From positions 1-10,035 of the forward strand of contig SLIO01000188.1 of NCBI GenBank assembly GCA_007135635.1: a stretch of DNA of 10,035 nucleotides. Reading direction: 5' to 3'. A program made the translations under genes and the position numbers. The notes beneath the pieces are model-generated. The model saw only the letters and a program-made list of their open reading frames with translations. It was not told the DNA's origin and made no database searches. Below are positions 1 to 6,013 of this stretch, in pieces. The stretch's first letter is position 1, and every line of letters begins with the position of its first letter. Origin of the DNA: Methylomicrobium sp. Its GTDB lineage: Bacteria; Pseudomonadota; Gammaproteobacteria; Methylococcales; Methylomonadaceae.

Positions 1-189
1 ATCGATATGATCGGCAACTGCTTGGCCTGGATTGTTCCTCTCACTCTTCTTAGCGTGACGCCATAGATATTCCTTCAGCGCCTGATTGACGATGTAATTG
101 CGTGACCGGTCCAGCAACTCGGCCATGTGGTCGAGTTGGTGAACAATATCGGGTTCGGTTCGGACGGTGAATGCTTCTGTGGTGGCCAT
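1..189 (-). CDS. Ribbon-helix-helix (CopG/Arc-like) DNA-binding protein, 3' end cut off by window edge
   Basis: The reading frame starts at an ATG at 189 and stays open for 63 codons to the window edge, so the C-terminus is missing. The N-terminus looks like a ribbon-helix-helix protein. A short strand (EAFTVRTEPDIVHQLDHMAE, residues 5-24) is followed by helix A, a basic turn (LLDRSRNYIVNQALKEYL, 25-42) and helix B. The pattern of a beta strand, then a helix ending in D/R-S-R-N-Y-I, then a second helix ending near W-R, is typical of CopG/ParD-like antitoxins and small repressors. Such proteins dimerise, and the paired strands contact the major groove. It lies 36 bp downstream of the WGR gene on the same strand, so the two are probably cotranscribed. 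A toxin gene such as parE or relE may follow outside the window, but this cannot be seen. Family call good; role unknown. Confidence 0.75.
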   Translation of the reverse strand, partial: MATTEAFTVRTEPDIVHQLDHMAELLDRSRNYIVNQALKEYLWRHAKKSERNNPGQAVADHID

Positions 190-225
190 AATAGTGATTC
201 GGTTCAGTTCGATTCGATTGTCATC

Positions 226-492
226 TTAGACCATACGTTGTAAAGGTGCTCTTAGATTCTCGATGAGAACCCGGTAACCCTTTTTCTTCTTGGCGTCGAA
301 AACTTTTTCAGCGGCTTCCAGCGCCTCCGGTTCGGTATCAAACCAATCCTTCCGGACTCTTACGGGTGGTCCCACTCTGCCCCATTCTCGGACTAACGAC
401 CAATTACCGTTTAAGCCGGGCGAAACAAACATCTGATAGAACCGGTGCATGTTTTGATCGGGATTATGTCGTTCCAGGTAAATACGGTTCAT
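226..492 (-). CDS. Small stand-alone WGR-domain protein
   Basis: An 88-residue protein made almost entirely of one WGR domain. The N-terminal strand YLERHNPDQNMHRFYQM (residues 5-21) is followed by W31 and the signature W-G-R at residues 37-39 (REWGRVG). Next come a basic strand (VRVRKDWF) and a helix (EPEALEAAEKVFDAKKKKGY), the usual order in this fold. WGR domains occur in eukaryotic PARPs, where they contact DNA ends, and as small bacterial proteins or fusions of unknown function. Binding of nucleic acid is inferred from the fold and the lysine-rich helix. The ATG at 492 is supported by a GAGGTG ribosome site at 497-502. The downstream RHH gene starts 36 bp later on the same strand, which suggests one transcript. 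Family call secure; function not known. Confidence 0.88.
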   Translation of the reverse strand: MNRIYLERHNPDQNMHRFYQMFVSPGLNGNWSLVREWGRVGPPVRVRKDWFDTEPEALEAAEKVFDAKKKKGYRVLIENLRAPLQRMV

Positions 493-549
493 GTTTCACC
501 TCAAATATCCGACACTAATTTAGATAACATCTTCTTAAAGTGGACCCTA

Positions 550-582
550 TTTCAGCTTTCGCGAAAAATCTTGACGCGCTTG
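550..582. repeat. Solo half copy of a dispersed hairpin repeat
   Basis: These 33 bases match 4994-5026 with a single mismatch (G at 563, A at 5007), in the same orientation. At 4953-5021 the sequence forms the right arm of a long imperfect hairpin; here only that arm is present. It contains a perfect 10-base palindrome, TTTCGCGAAA, at 558-567. It lies 15 bp past the stop codon of the UbiB-like gene and about 60 bp upstream of the WGR gene. It looks like a degraded extragenic mobile or REP-type repeat rather than a terminator. Confidence 0.75.
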
Positions 583-597
583 GAAGGGGCTAATACG

Positions 598-2259
598 TTA
601 ACCGCTACGCCAAATCGAAAATAGCAACCAAATCCCGCCGAATAATGCACCGACGAAAGCAGTCAAACCGATCAACGATGATGCGCCGCCTTCAACGGTC
701 GAGACAATCGAGCTGCCGATAATCATTGCCGCTGTAACCAGGCTGACGGAAACTCGATTAACTACACGGTCCAATTCCTTGCCTAGCCAATCGGGACGGG
801 TAATGTCCAAACGCACGCTCAGCGCGCCTCGGCGCAAATCTTCCATAATTTGGTGCATGTCTCCGGGTAATTCGCTAAGCATTTCAACGAGCCCGGCTGC
901 CGATTTAAAACCGCGTCGGGCCATTGCTTCGGGATTGTACCTGAGCAGAAATGCCCGTTTTAGTAGAGGGGTTGCTGCTATGACTAAATTGAAAGACGGA
1001 TCGAGTTGCCGCCCCAATCCTTCCAACGTAATAAATGCTTTGATCAATAATGATAGATCAGCCGGCAAATTGAGTTGATGATCGCGCAGTAAATTCGTTA
1101 AGTTGATCAGCAATTCCCCAATGTGTAAATCTTTCAATGGGATGTCGTGGTATTGATCGATAAAATTGTCGATTTCCATTGTCAGGGTGTCTTTATTGGC
1201 CATCGACTTGTCGGCCCATTTCAACAGAATTTTGACGACGATATCCGGGTCGCGCTCCACCAGGCCGTGCAACAAATTGATGACTTGATTCCTGCGCTCT
1301 TCGGTGAGTCGGCCGACCATTCCGAAATCGATAAATGCGATACGATTGCCGGATAGAAAGAAACAATTGCCGGGGTGCGGATCGGCATGAAAAAAACCGT
1401 CTTCCAGAATCATTTTAAGCACCGCATCGGCACCGGTTTTGGCCAGTTTTTTCCGGTCCAATTTCGAGTAATCGATGCGATCAATATCATGGCCCGAGAT
1501 GCCGTCGATATATTCTTGAACATTGACTCGCTCACTAGTCCATTGCCAATAAACTTTAGGAATGATGATAGTGCGGCTTTTTTGAAAATTGGCGCGCATG
1601 CGTTCGCTGTTACGTCCTTCGATGGCCAAATCCAGTTCACGGCGCATCGATAATGTGAATTGGCGTACGATTTCCTGTGGATTATAACGGCGCAGATCCT
1701 TGATTTCCCTAGCTGCAACTTCAGTCATTTGGCTCAGTAGGCGCAAATCCGCTTCGACGGTAGGCCGAATGTCGGGGCGGCGGACTTTGACAATGACCTG
1801 CGTGCCGTCCTCCAACAAAGCCTTATGAACCTGTCCAATTGACGCGGCGGCTATCGGCGTGGTATCGAAAAAAGCAAAGACTTCGTGTGGGGGCGCGCCT
1901 AGATCTTCCTCCAATTGTGCCATGATTTTATCTATCTGCGCGGGACGGGCTTGGTCCTGCAATTTTTCGAACTCGGCAATCCAGACAGGACTGAATAGAT
2001 CGGGACGTGTTGCGAAAATCTGGCCCAGTTTAACGAAAGTGGGTCCCATTTCTTCCAGAACTCGGCGAATGCGCTCAGGCGGTTCCATGCTGGTCAATTC
2101 GTCGATTTCATGCCAATGTAAAACATGTCCGGCGCGCTCGACAAGACCAACAATACCGAGTCGGCGGACTATATCGCCGAAACCATAGCGGATCAGAATC
2201 GAAGTGATTTCATGAACGCGTCCGAAATCCCTAGCTACGGATAAGGTTTCCAATATCAT
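598..2259 (-). CDS. ABC1/AarF/UbiB-family atypical kinase-like protein (UbiB paralogue)
   Basis: A 553-residue protein with all the hallmarks of the ABC1/UbiB protein-kinase-like family. It has the family-specific KxGQ motif (KLGQ, residues 77-80), the alanine-rich nucleotide loop AAAS (137-140) and a lysine in VKVRRP (K158). It also has the catalytic-loop equivalent HADPHPGN (291-298) and the metal-binding DFG (311-313). Two hydrophobic segments near residues 503-522 and 528-549 should anchor it in the inner membrane. Family members such as UbiB, Coq8 and plant ABC1K have ATPase or kinase-like activity and support quinone or prenyl-lipid metabolism. The gene stands alone, not in a ubiE-ubiJ-ubiB operon, and its N-terminus is unlike what I recall of E. 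coli UbiB. It may therefore be a second paralogue rather than the canonical ubiB. The ATG at 2259 has only a weak ribosome site. Family certain; precise role inferred. Confidence 0.92.
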   Translation of the reverse strand: MILETLSVARDFGRVHEITSILIRYGFGDIVRRLGIVGLVERAGHVLHWHEIDELTSMEPPERIRRVLEEMGPTFVKLGQIFATRPDLFSPVWIAEFEKLQDQARPAQIDKIMAQLEEDLGAPPHEVFAFFDTTPIAAASIGQVHKALLEDGTQVIVKVRRPDIRPTVEADLRLLSQMTEVAAREIKDLRRYNPQEIVRQFTLSMRRELDLAIEGRNSERMRANFQKSRTIIIPKVYWQWTSERVNVQEYIDGISGHDIDRIDYSKLDRKKLAKTGADAVLKMILEDGFFHADPHPGNCFFLSGNRIAFIDFGMVGRLTEERRNQVINLLHGLVERDPDIVVKILLKWADKSMANKDTLTMEIDNFIDQYHDIPLKDLHIGELLINLTNLLRDHQLNLPADLSLLIKAFITLEGLGRQLDPSFNLVIAATPLLKRAFLLRYNPEAMARRGFKSAAGLVEMLSELPGDMHQIMEDLRRGALSVRLDITRPDWLGKELDRVVNRVSVSLVTAAMIIGSSIVSTVEGGASSLIGLTAFVGALFGGIWLLFSIWRSG

Positions 2260-2343
2260 TGTGATGGCATGCTGGCGGTTAGGTGGTGGAAGTGAATATC
2301 AATGTATTGATAAAACGAATTAAAGTAAATCAAAGGGCTTATC

Positions 2344-2349
2344 ATTATA
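2344..2349 (-). promoter_or_regulatory. Possible -10 box of the UbiB-like gene, beside AGTTAGC direct repeats
   Basis: On the minus strand this reads TATAAT, a perfect sigma70 -10, about 85 bp before the UbiB-like start codon. No convincing -35 lies 16-18 bp upstream. In its place, the 7-mer AGTTAGC (plus strand) occurs at 2349-2355 and 2361-2367, one helical turn apart, just where an activator or repressor could bind. This is suggestive only. Confidence 0.3.
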
Positions 2350-2392
2350 GTTAGCTTAGCAGTTAGCAGGCCGTTGTCAGCTATTTGATCTG

Positions 2393-2443
2393 TTTGGCGA
2401 TGCCAAATTTCTTAGCAAGGTTGCTGAATGATCGGAGATTCAG
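2393..2443. other. Two small hairpins between the cupin and UbiB-like genes
   Basis: TTTGGC-GAT-GCCAAA at 2393-2407 is a perfect 6-bp stem. CTGAAT at 2424-2429 pairs with ATTCAG at 2438-2443 across an 8-base loop. They lie just downstream of the cupin stop codon on the minus strand and might end or stabilise its transcript. No T-run follows directly, so a classical intrinsic terminator is not supported. Confidence 0.3.
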
Positions 2444-2488
2444 ATTAGTTGCAAAAGTTTCATTTGTTTACGGATTTTGCTCTACCGG

Positions 2489-2815
2489 TTATAAATGAAT
2501 GGCCAACCAAAGCGTGTCGCAGTCGGGATCTGTCCATTCTACCCGATGTAAAGTATGTGCTGGGATCAATAAATAATCACCGGCATTTAAATCAATGTCA
2601 TCGGAGCGGTTCTTATAACGTAATTTGGCTCGACCTTGCAGTAATAGAATCCATTCGTCACCGTCTTGGTCGTACCAAAAGCCAGCTTTTGTCGTATGCT
2701 GTCTAGATACAATTCGTTCGATATGAACGTAATCGTTGTGTAATAGTGTTTCGAAGAGTTCTTCCGATAATTGTTTCGGAATCTTGTCGAAAATATTGGA
2801 ATAGGGGGCGCTCAT
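2489..2815 (-). CDS. Small single-domain cupin protein
   Basis: A 108-residue single-domain cupin of a type widespread in Proteobacteria and without an assigned function. The first cupin motif is GFWYDQDGDEWILLLQG (residues 45-61). The usual H-x-H pair is replaced by Y-D-Q-D, with E54 kept. The second motif is AGDYLLIPAHTLHRVEWT (78-95), with P85, H87 and H90. The core is a beta barrel that probably binds a metal or small ligand; with part of the usual ligand set missing, catalysis is uncertain. I prefer the ATG at 2815 because MSAPYSNIF resembles the usual start of this family. A TTG at 2836 would add seven residues (MTRIVLK) with no better ribosome site. It is divergent from the DoxX-MsrP operon and shares with it a gap containing a heptamer tandem array. 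Confidence 0.87.
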   Translation of the reverse strand: MSAPYSNIFDKIPKQLSEELFETLLHNDYVHIERIVSRQHTTKAGFWYDQDGDEWILLLQGRAKLRYKNRSDDIDLNAGDYLLIPAHTLHRVEWTDPDCDTLWLAIHL

Positions 2816-2853
2816 CTTTAATACGATTCGAGTCAATAAGCGATAACTATAGC

Positions 2854-2902
2854 AAAGGTGGAAGGTGAAAGATGGAAGTTAAAAGATGAAAGATGAAAGA
2901 TT
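2854..2902. repeat. Heptamer tandem array, seven units of consensus AAAGATG
   Basis: The tract divides exactly into seven 7-base units: AAAGGTG, GAAGGTG, AAAGATG, GAAGTTA, AAAGATG, AAAGATG and AAAGATT. All are purine-rich on the plus strand. It lies between the divergent cupin and DoxX genes, 38 bp upstream of the preferred cupin start and about 120 bp before the DoxX start. Unit number could alter promoter spacing. The array is real in the sequence; any regulatory effect is inference. Confidence 0.8.
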
Positions 2903-3024
2903 TCGCTGTTTCCCAAGCTCCAAAGGCTGTGAAAGTATTGGCGTTGGGGCCCACTTTAGAACGCTAATTATTGTCGCTGATTTGAAGTTACAACGATCGT
3001 CAACCAACACAATGAGGTAGTATC

Positions 3025-3663
3025 ATGAATTTTAGAGATATTGATTGGCAAGTAGGATTTGATAAGGGCGTTGCCGGAACGCGATGGGCTTTAAGGGTTC
3101 TGGATAAACTCAAGTGTGCCGACTTTATTGCCCCGTTGTTGTTACGGCTTTATTTGGTGCCGGTGTTGTGGATGGCAGGTTCGAAAAAATTTGCTAATTT
3201 TTCCGACACAGCGGCTTGGTTCGGTGACGAACAATGGGGTTTGGGCTTGCCATTGCCTTATTTGCTGGTATTCCTGGTAGCGTTGATCGAAGTGTTGGGC
3301 GCGTTGTTTTTATTGGTCGGTTTTGGGGTTAGATTGATTTCGATACCGTTGATGGTCGTGATGGTTGTCGCAGCGATTTCGGTTCACCTCAAAAACGGGT
3401 GGCTTGCGATCGCAACCGGCTCCGGCATTTTTGCTACGGATCGAACGATCGGTGCGGTCGAGCGTCTGGAGCAGGCCAAATCGATCTTGCAGCAATACGG
3501 TAATTACGACTGGTTAACCGAGAACGGGGCCTTCGTCGTATTAAATAACGGAATAGAATTCGCCGCGACTTATTTCATTATGTTGACAGTATTGTTTTTT
3601 ACGGGAGCAGGACGTTATGTCAGCATCGATTATTGGCTGGCGGCAAAATACTTAGAGGAATAA
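3025..3663 (+). CDS. DoxX/HvfX-family inner-membrane protein
   Basis: A 212-residue membrane protein of the DoxX superfamily, close in pattern to the HvfX type. Four hydrophobic segments are visible, near residues 36-53, 76-99, 103-122 and 178-195. Family features are the first-helix motif RLYLVPVLWMAGSKKF (41-56), AWFGDEQWGLGLPLP (64-78) and an extramembrane insert between helices 3 and 4. The insert contains ERLEQAKSILQQYGNYDWLT (146-165) and leads into LNNGIEFAATYF. DoxX relatives are linked to quinone-coupled sulfur oxidation and to thiol or metal stress, and HvfX occurs in copper-stress operons. The biochemical role of this branch is unsettled. A GAGG ribosome site precedes the ATG by 8 bases. 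The stop codon is 2 bp before the msrP ATG, so the two genes are almost certainly cotranscribed, which suggests it serves MsrP as a membrane partner. Confidence 0.87.
   Translation: MNFRDIDWQVGFDKGVAGTRWALRVLDKLKCADFIAPLLLRLYLVPVLWMAGSKKFANFSDTAAWFGDEQWGLGLPLPYLLVFLVALIEVLGALFLLVGFGVRLISIPLMVVMVVAAISVHLKNGWLAIATGSGIFATDRTIGAVERLEQAKSILQQYGNYDWLTENGAFVVLNNGIEFAATYFIMLTVLFFTGAGRYVSIDYWLAAKYLEE
3654..3659 (+). promoter_or_regulatory. Ribosome binding site of msrP, inside the end of the DoxX gene
   Basis: AGAGGA lies 6 bases before the ATG at 3666. It decides the msrP start against the in-frame TTG at 3633, which has no such site and would overlap the DoxX gene by 31 bp. The overlap of this site with the last DoxX codons points to translational coupling. 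Confidence 0.75.
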
Positions 3664-3665
3664 CT

Positions 3666-4610
3666 ATGTTGATTAAATCAAAAACTGTCGTTTCGGAAAA
3701 CGACGTAACCGACCGGAGGGTTTTCGAAGTCCGCAGAAGCATTATTAAAGCCGCTATGGCGTTGCCTTTGGCAGGAGCATTGCCGAGTATTTCGGAGGCC
3801 AAAAAGAAAAATTATGCGGATGTGCCGATCGGACCCTATTCGGCGGATCTTGAACCGAACAAGTTTGAAGATGTCGCCAACTACACTAACTATTATGAAT
3901 TTTCGACCAATAAGACCGATTCGACAATCCTGGCGCGGCGTTTGGTAACAAAGCCTTGGTCGGTTGCCGTCGAGGGCGAAGTCGAAAAACCCGGTGTTTA
4001 TAATTTGGAAGACATTCTCAAAGCCAATTCTTTGGAGCAGCGTATCTATCGGTTCAGATGTGTAGAAGCTTGGTCGATGGTCGTGCCGTGGATTGGATTT
4101 CCTCTCGGCGAGATGCTTAAACAGTTCAAGCCAACATCAAAAGCCAAGTTCGTTGAATTTACGACTCTTTTCAAACCGTCGGTCATGGTCGGTCAAAAAA
4201 GCCGAGTGTTGGATTGGCCTTATGTCGAGGGTTTGCGAATCGACGAAGCAATGCATCCCTTAGCGTTCATAGCAACCGGTATGTACGATGACGTTCTGCC
4301 GAATCAAAACGGCGCACCGTTACGCTTGGTCGTACCTTGGAAATACGGCTTTAAGAGCATTAAGGCGATCGTCAAGATCCGCTTTCAAGAACACATGCCG
4401 AAAACAGCTTGGAATAAAAGCGCGCCGCATGAATACGGCTTTTATGCCAACGTCAATCCGGACGTGCCGCATCCTCGCTGGAGCCAAAGTCGCGAACGTA
4501 TATTGGGTGCGAGTATTTTTACTTCGAAACGAAAAACTGAGCTGTTCAACGGTTACGGCGAAGAAGTCGCTTCTTTATACGCTAATTTGGATTTGACGAA
4601 GAATTTTTGA
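3666..4610 (+). CDS. msrP: MsrP-type periplasmic molybdenum methionine-sulfoxide reductase, catalytic subunit (YedY family)
   Basis: A 314-residue sulfite-oxidase-fold molybdoenzyme of the MsrP/YedY family; the E. coli precursor is about 334. The N-terminus has a twin-arginine signal (EVRRSIIKAAMALPLAGALP, residues 21-40, Arg 23-24), so it should be exported folded by Tat. The molybdenum-ligand cysteine is C132 in FRCVEAWSMVVPWIG (130-144). Other family segments are NYTNYYEFS (72-80), PWSVAVEGEVEKPG (97-110), NGAPLRLVVPWKYGFKSIK (215-233) and the C-terminal NPDVPHPRWSQ (264-274). MsrP reduces methionine sulfoxide in oxidised envelope proteins, normally with electrons from the haem protein MsrQ. 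No msrQ follows; the next 500 bp hold only repeats. The upstream DoxX-like gene overlaps its ribosome site, so the pair may form the membrane and periplasmic halves of one system. Substrate assignment rests on family similarity. Confidence 0.93.
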   Translation: MLIKSKTVVSENDVTDRRVFEVRRSIIKAAMALPLAGALPSISEAKKKNYADVPIGPYSADLEPNKFEDVANYTNYYEFSTNKTDSTILARRLVTKPWSVAVEGEVEKPGVYNLEDILKANSLEQRIYRFRCVEAWSMVVPWIGFPLGEMLKQFKPTSKAKFVEFTTLFKPSVMVGQKSRVLDWPYVEGLRIDEAMHPLAFIATGMYDDVLPNQNGAPLRLVVPWKYGFKSIKAIVKIRFQEHMPKTAWNKSAPHEYGFYANVNPDVPHPRWSQSRERILGASIFTSKRKTELFNGYGEEVASLYANLDLTKNF

Positions 4611-5136
4611 AAGCCTGCGTATTCCATTGTTCCTGCGAGGAAGCAACGAAATGTGCATGATAACCTGAACGATTGGATATTTGGCCGATCGACAGTGATT
4701 CGAACAGCGTTCAAATGGTTCAACTTATTTGCTTCCCCTCGCTGAAAATTGTAGAAACGGAGCGGCAGCGAAGTGACGATTTTTAGTCCCCGATAGCCGT
4801 AGCGCCGGGAGCTTTGCCGGAGTCTGCGCGAATAGCGCAGGCGGATGCAAAGTACAGGGTATCGCTACACGGCGTAAAGCCATTTGAGGTGTTGTGGCGC
4901 GGACGCCGGAGGAAAGAGCCTGCAGGCAGGTCGGGTCCGTCGAAGGCAATAAGCGTCAAGTATTGTTTCGCTACTGAAATCGGACGGATGTCCTTTCAGC
5001 TTTCGCAAAAAATCTTGACGCGCTTGCTTCGTTTTGTTCATGATTCTAATCTACATTTATACGCTAATTTCCGATGGGCGTTGTTTCAGGTCAGATTGGC
5101 AAAGGCGGAAGGGCGATTCGCGATTAAATTTCGAAT
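4611..5136. other. Repeat-rich intergenic region between convergent msrP and lpxH
   Basis: No gene was found in these 526 bases. The segment from about 4735 to 5027 is rich in inverted repeats and more GC-rich than its flanks. It includes a perfect 6-bp hairpin (CTGCGC, loop GAATA, GCGCAG) at 4824-4840, CCGG pairs at 4805-4820, a GCCTGCAGGC palindrome near 4918-4927 and the long hairpin at 4953-5021. A 15-base sequence, TTTATACGCTAATTT, occurs at 4574-4588 (end of msrP) and again at 5056-5070, bracketing the tract. An AT-only inverted repeat (TTAAATT/AATTTAA, 5124-5140) overlaps the lpxH stop. No good intrinsic terminator was seen for either gene. Confidence 0.6.
4953..5021. repeat. 69-base long imperfect hairpin element
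   Basis: The arms are 4953-4985 and 4990-5021 around a 4-base loop (GGAT, 4986-4989). Exact pairs occur at the base (GCGTCAAG 4953-4960 with CTTGACGC 5014-5021), in the middle (CTGAAA 4974-4979 with TTTCAG 4994-4999) and at the tip (GGAC 4982-4985 with GTCC 4990-4993). The segments between also pair in part. The right arm recurs at 550-582 with one mismatch. This fits a REP- or MITE-like extragenic element; a transcribed RNA stem is also possible. Confidence 0.75.
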
Positions 5137-5862
5137 TTAAATCGTTTCGTAACGATGGCCCTGTTCGGTCCAGCAGAGGGCTTTTGCGAGGTTTTTTTTC
5201 CAGTCATGTAGCACGAAACGTTGCGCTTTTTGTCCGCCGACCTCGAAATCATGAATTGCCGGCCTGTGCGTGTGGCCGTGGATTAAGCGTAAAACGCCGT
5301 GCGCCTGCATCGTTTCGATGACGGTTTGCTGATTGACGTCCATGATCTCTTGTGTTTTACCGCGTTTGTGGAAATGGCTGCGCAAGCGATACCAACGCGC
5401 CGCGAGAAGGCGTAATAATAAAGGTTTAGACAACACATTTTGTTGCCATTCGGGAGTGTGTGATCTTTGGCGAAATTGTTGGTAAGGAATATCGTCGGAA
5501 CATAGCAGGTCGCCATGAGTCAGCAGCGTGGGGCATCCGAATAAATCGATGACGGCATAGTCTTCTAACAAAGTCACCCCTGTTTCATCGCAAAAACGTT
5601 GGCCAAGCAAAAAATCCCGATTGCCTTGTTGCAAATAGACCTGCGTACCGGACAAGGTTAATTTCTTGAGTTGTGTTCTGATTTTGCCATTTGGCGGTGT
5701 CGGGTCGTCGTCGCCGATCCAGGCATCGAAAAGATCGCCGAGAATGTAAACGGCTTCGGCGCGGGGCGCTATTTGTTCCAAATATGACAGGAAGCGCTTG
5801 GTTATTTCTGTTTTTTCGAGCGAAATATGCAGGTCCGAAATAAATTGGATTTCACGGGGCAT
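5137..5862 (-). CDS. lpxH: UDP-2,3-diacylglucosamine diphosphatase
   Basis: A 241-residue metallophosphoesterase, close to the usual LpxH length of about 240. It cleaves UDP-2,3-diacylglucosamine to lipid X and UMP at the cytoplasmic face of the inner membrane, a step of lipid A synthesis. All metal-binding blocks are present: D10 and H12 in FISDLHIS, D43 in LGDLFDAWIGDDD, N81 and R82 in QQGNRDFLLG, H116 in LLTHGDLLCSDD, and H195, H197 and H199 in LIHGHTHRP. Only the LpxH type combines GDLFDAWIGDD with GNRDFLLG in this way. It lies 151 bp downstream of the cyclophilin gene on the same strand, the order also known in E. coli (ppiB-lpxH). The ATG at 5862 is the natural start of FISDLH-type proteins, though its ribosome site is weak. 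Confidence 0.96.
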   Translation of the reverse strand: MPREIQFISDLHISLEKTEITKRFLSYLEQIAPRAEAVYILGDLFDAWIGDDDPTPPNGKIRTQLKKLTLSGTQVYLQQGNRDFLLGQRFCDETGVTLLEDYAVIDLFGCPTLLTHGDLLCSDDIPYQQFRQRSHTPEWQQNVLSKPLLLRLLAARWYRLRSHFHKRGKTQEIMDVNQQTVIETMQAHGVLRLIHGHTHRPAIHDFEVGGQKAQRFVLHDWKKNLAKALCWTEQGHRYETI

Positions 5863-6013
5863 GTCAGGAAAGCCGGCAGGGCAAGCAGAGAAAAAAGGAA
5901 CACCGATGACGCGTTGGATATCGATAAGGAATATTTAGGGGGTGCTAAAAACCGATACGTTACAATTTGTTTCAACAGTGTCGTCCATGTTCCATAGGGC
6001 GAGGTTAAAAATC

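Noticed and set aside
2816..2836. TTG start at 2836 for the cupin
   Set aside because: It adds seven residues outside the family pattern and has no ribosome site; the ATG at 2815 is preferred.
2854..2902. Possible CRISPR-like array
   Set aside because: The units are only 7 bases, contiguous and without spacers, so this is a simple tandem repeat.
2886..3020. 44-codon frame from the heptamer array to just before the DoxX gene
   Set aside because: No real ribosome site beyond the purine array itself, and the composition is not protein-like. A leader peptide is conceivable but unsupported.
3633..3665. Extended msrP start at TTG 3633
   Set aside because: It would overlap the DoxX gene and has no ribosome site; the ATG at 3666 has AGAGGA in front and places the Tat signal near the N-terminus.
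4725..5140. Open frames on both strands in the msrP-lpxH gap
   Set aside because: They lie on inverted-repeat DNA, lack ribosome sites, and show no protein-like pattern.
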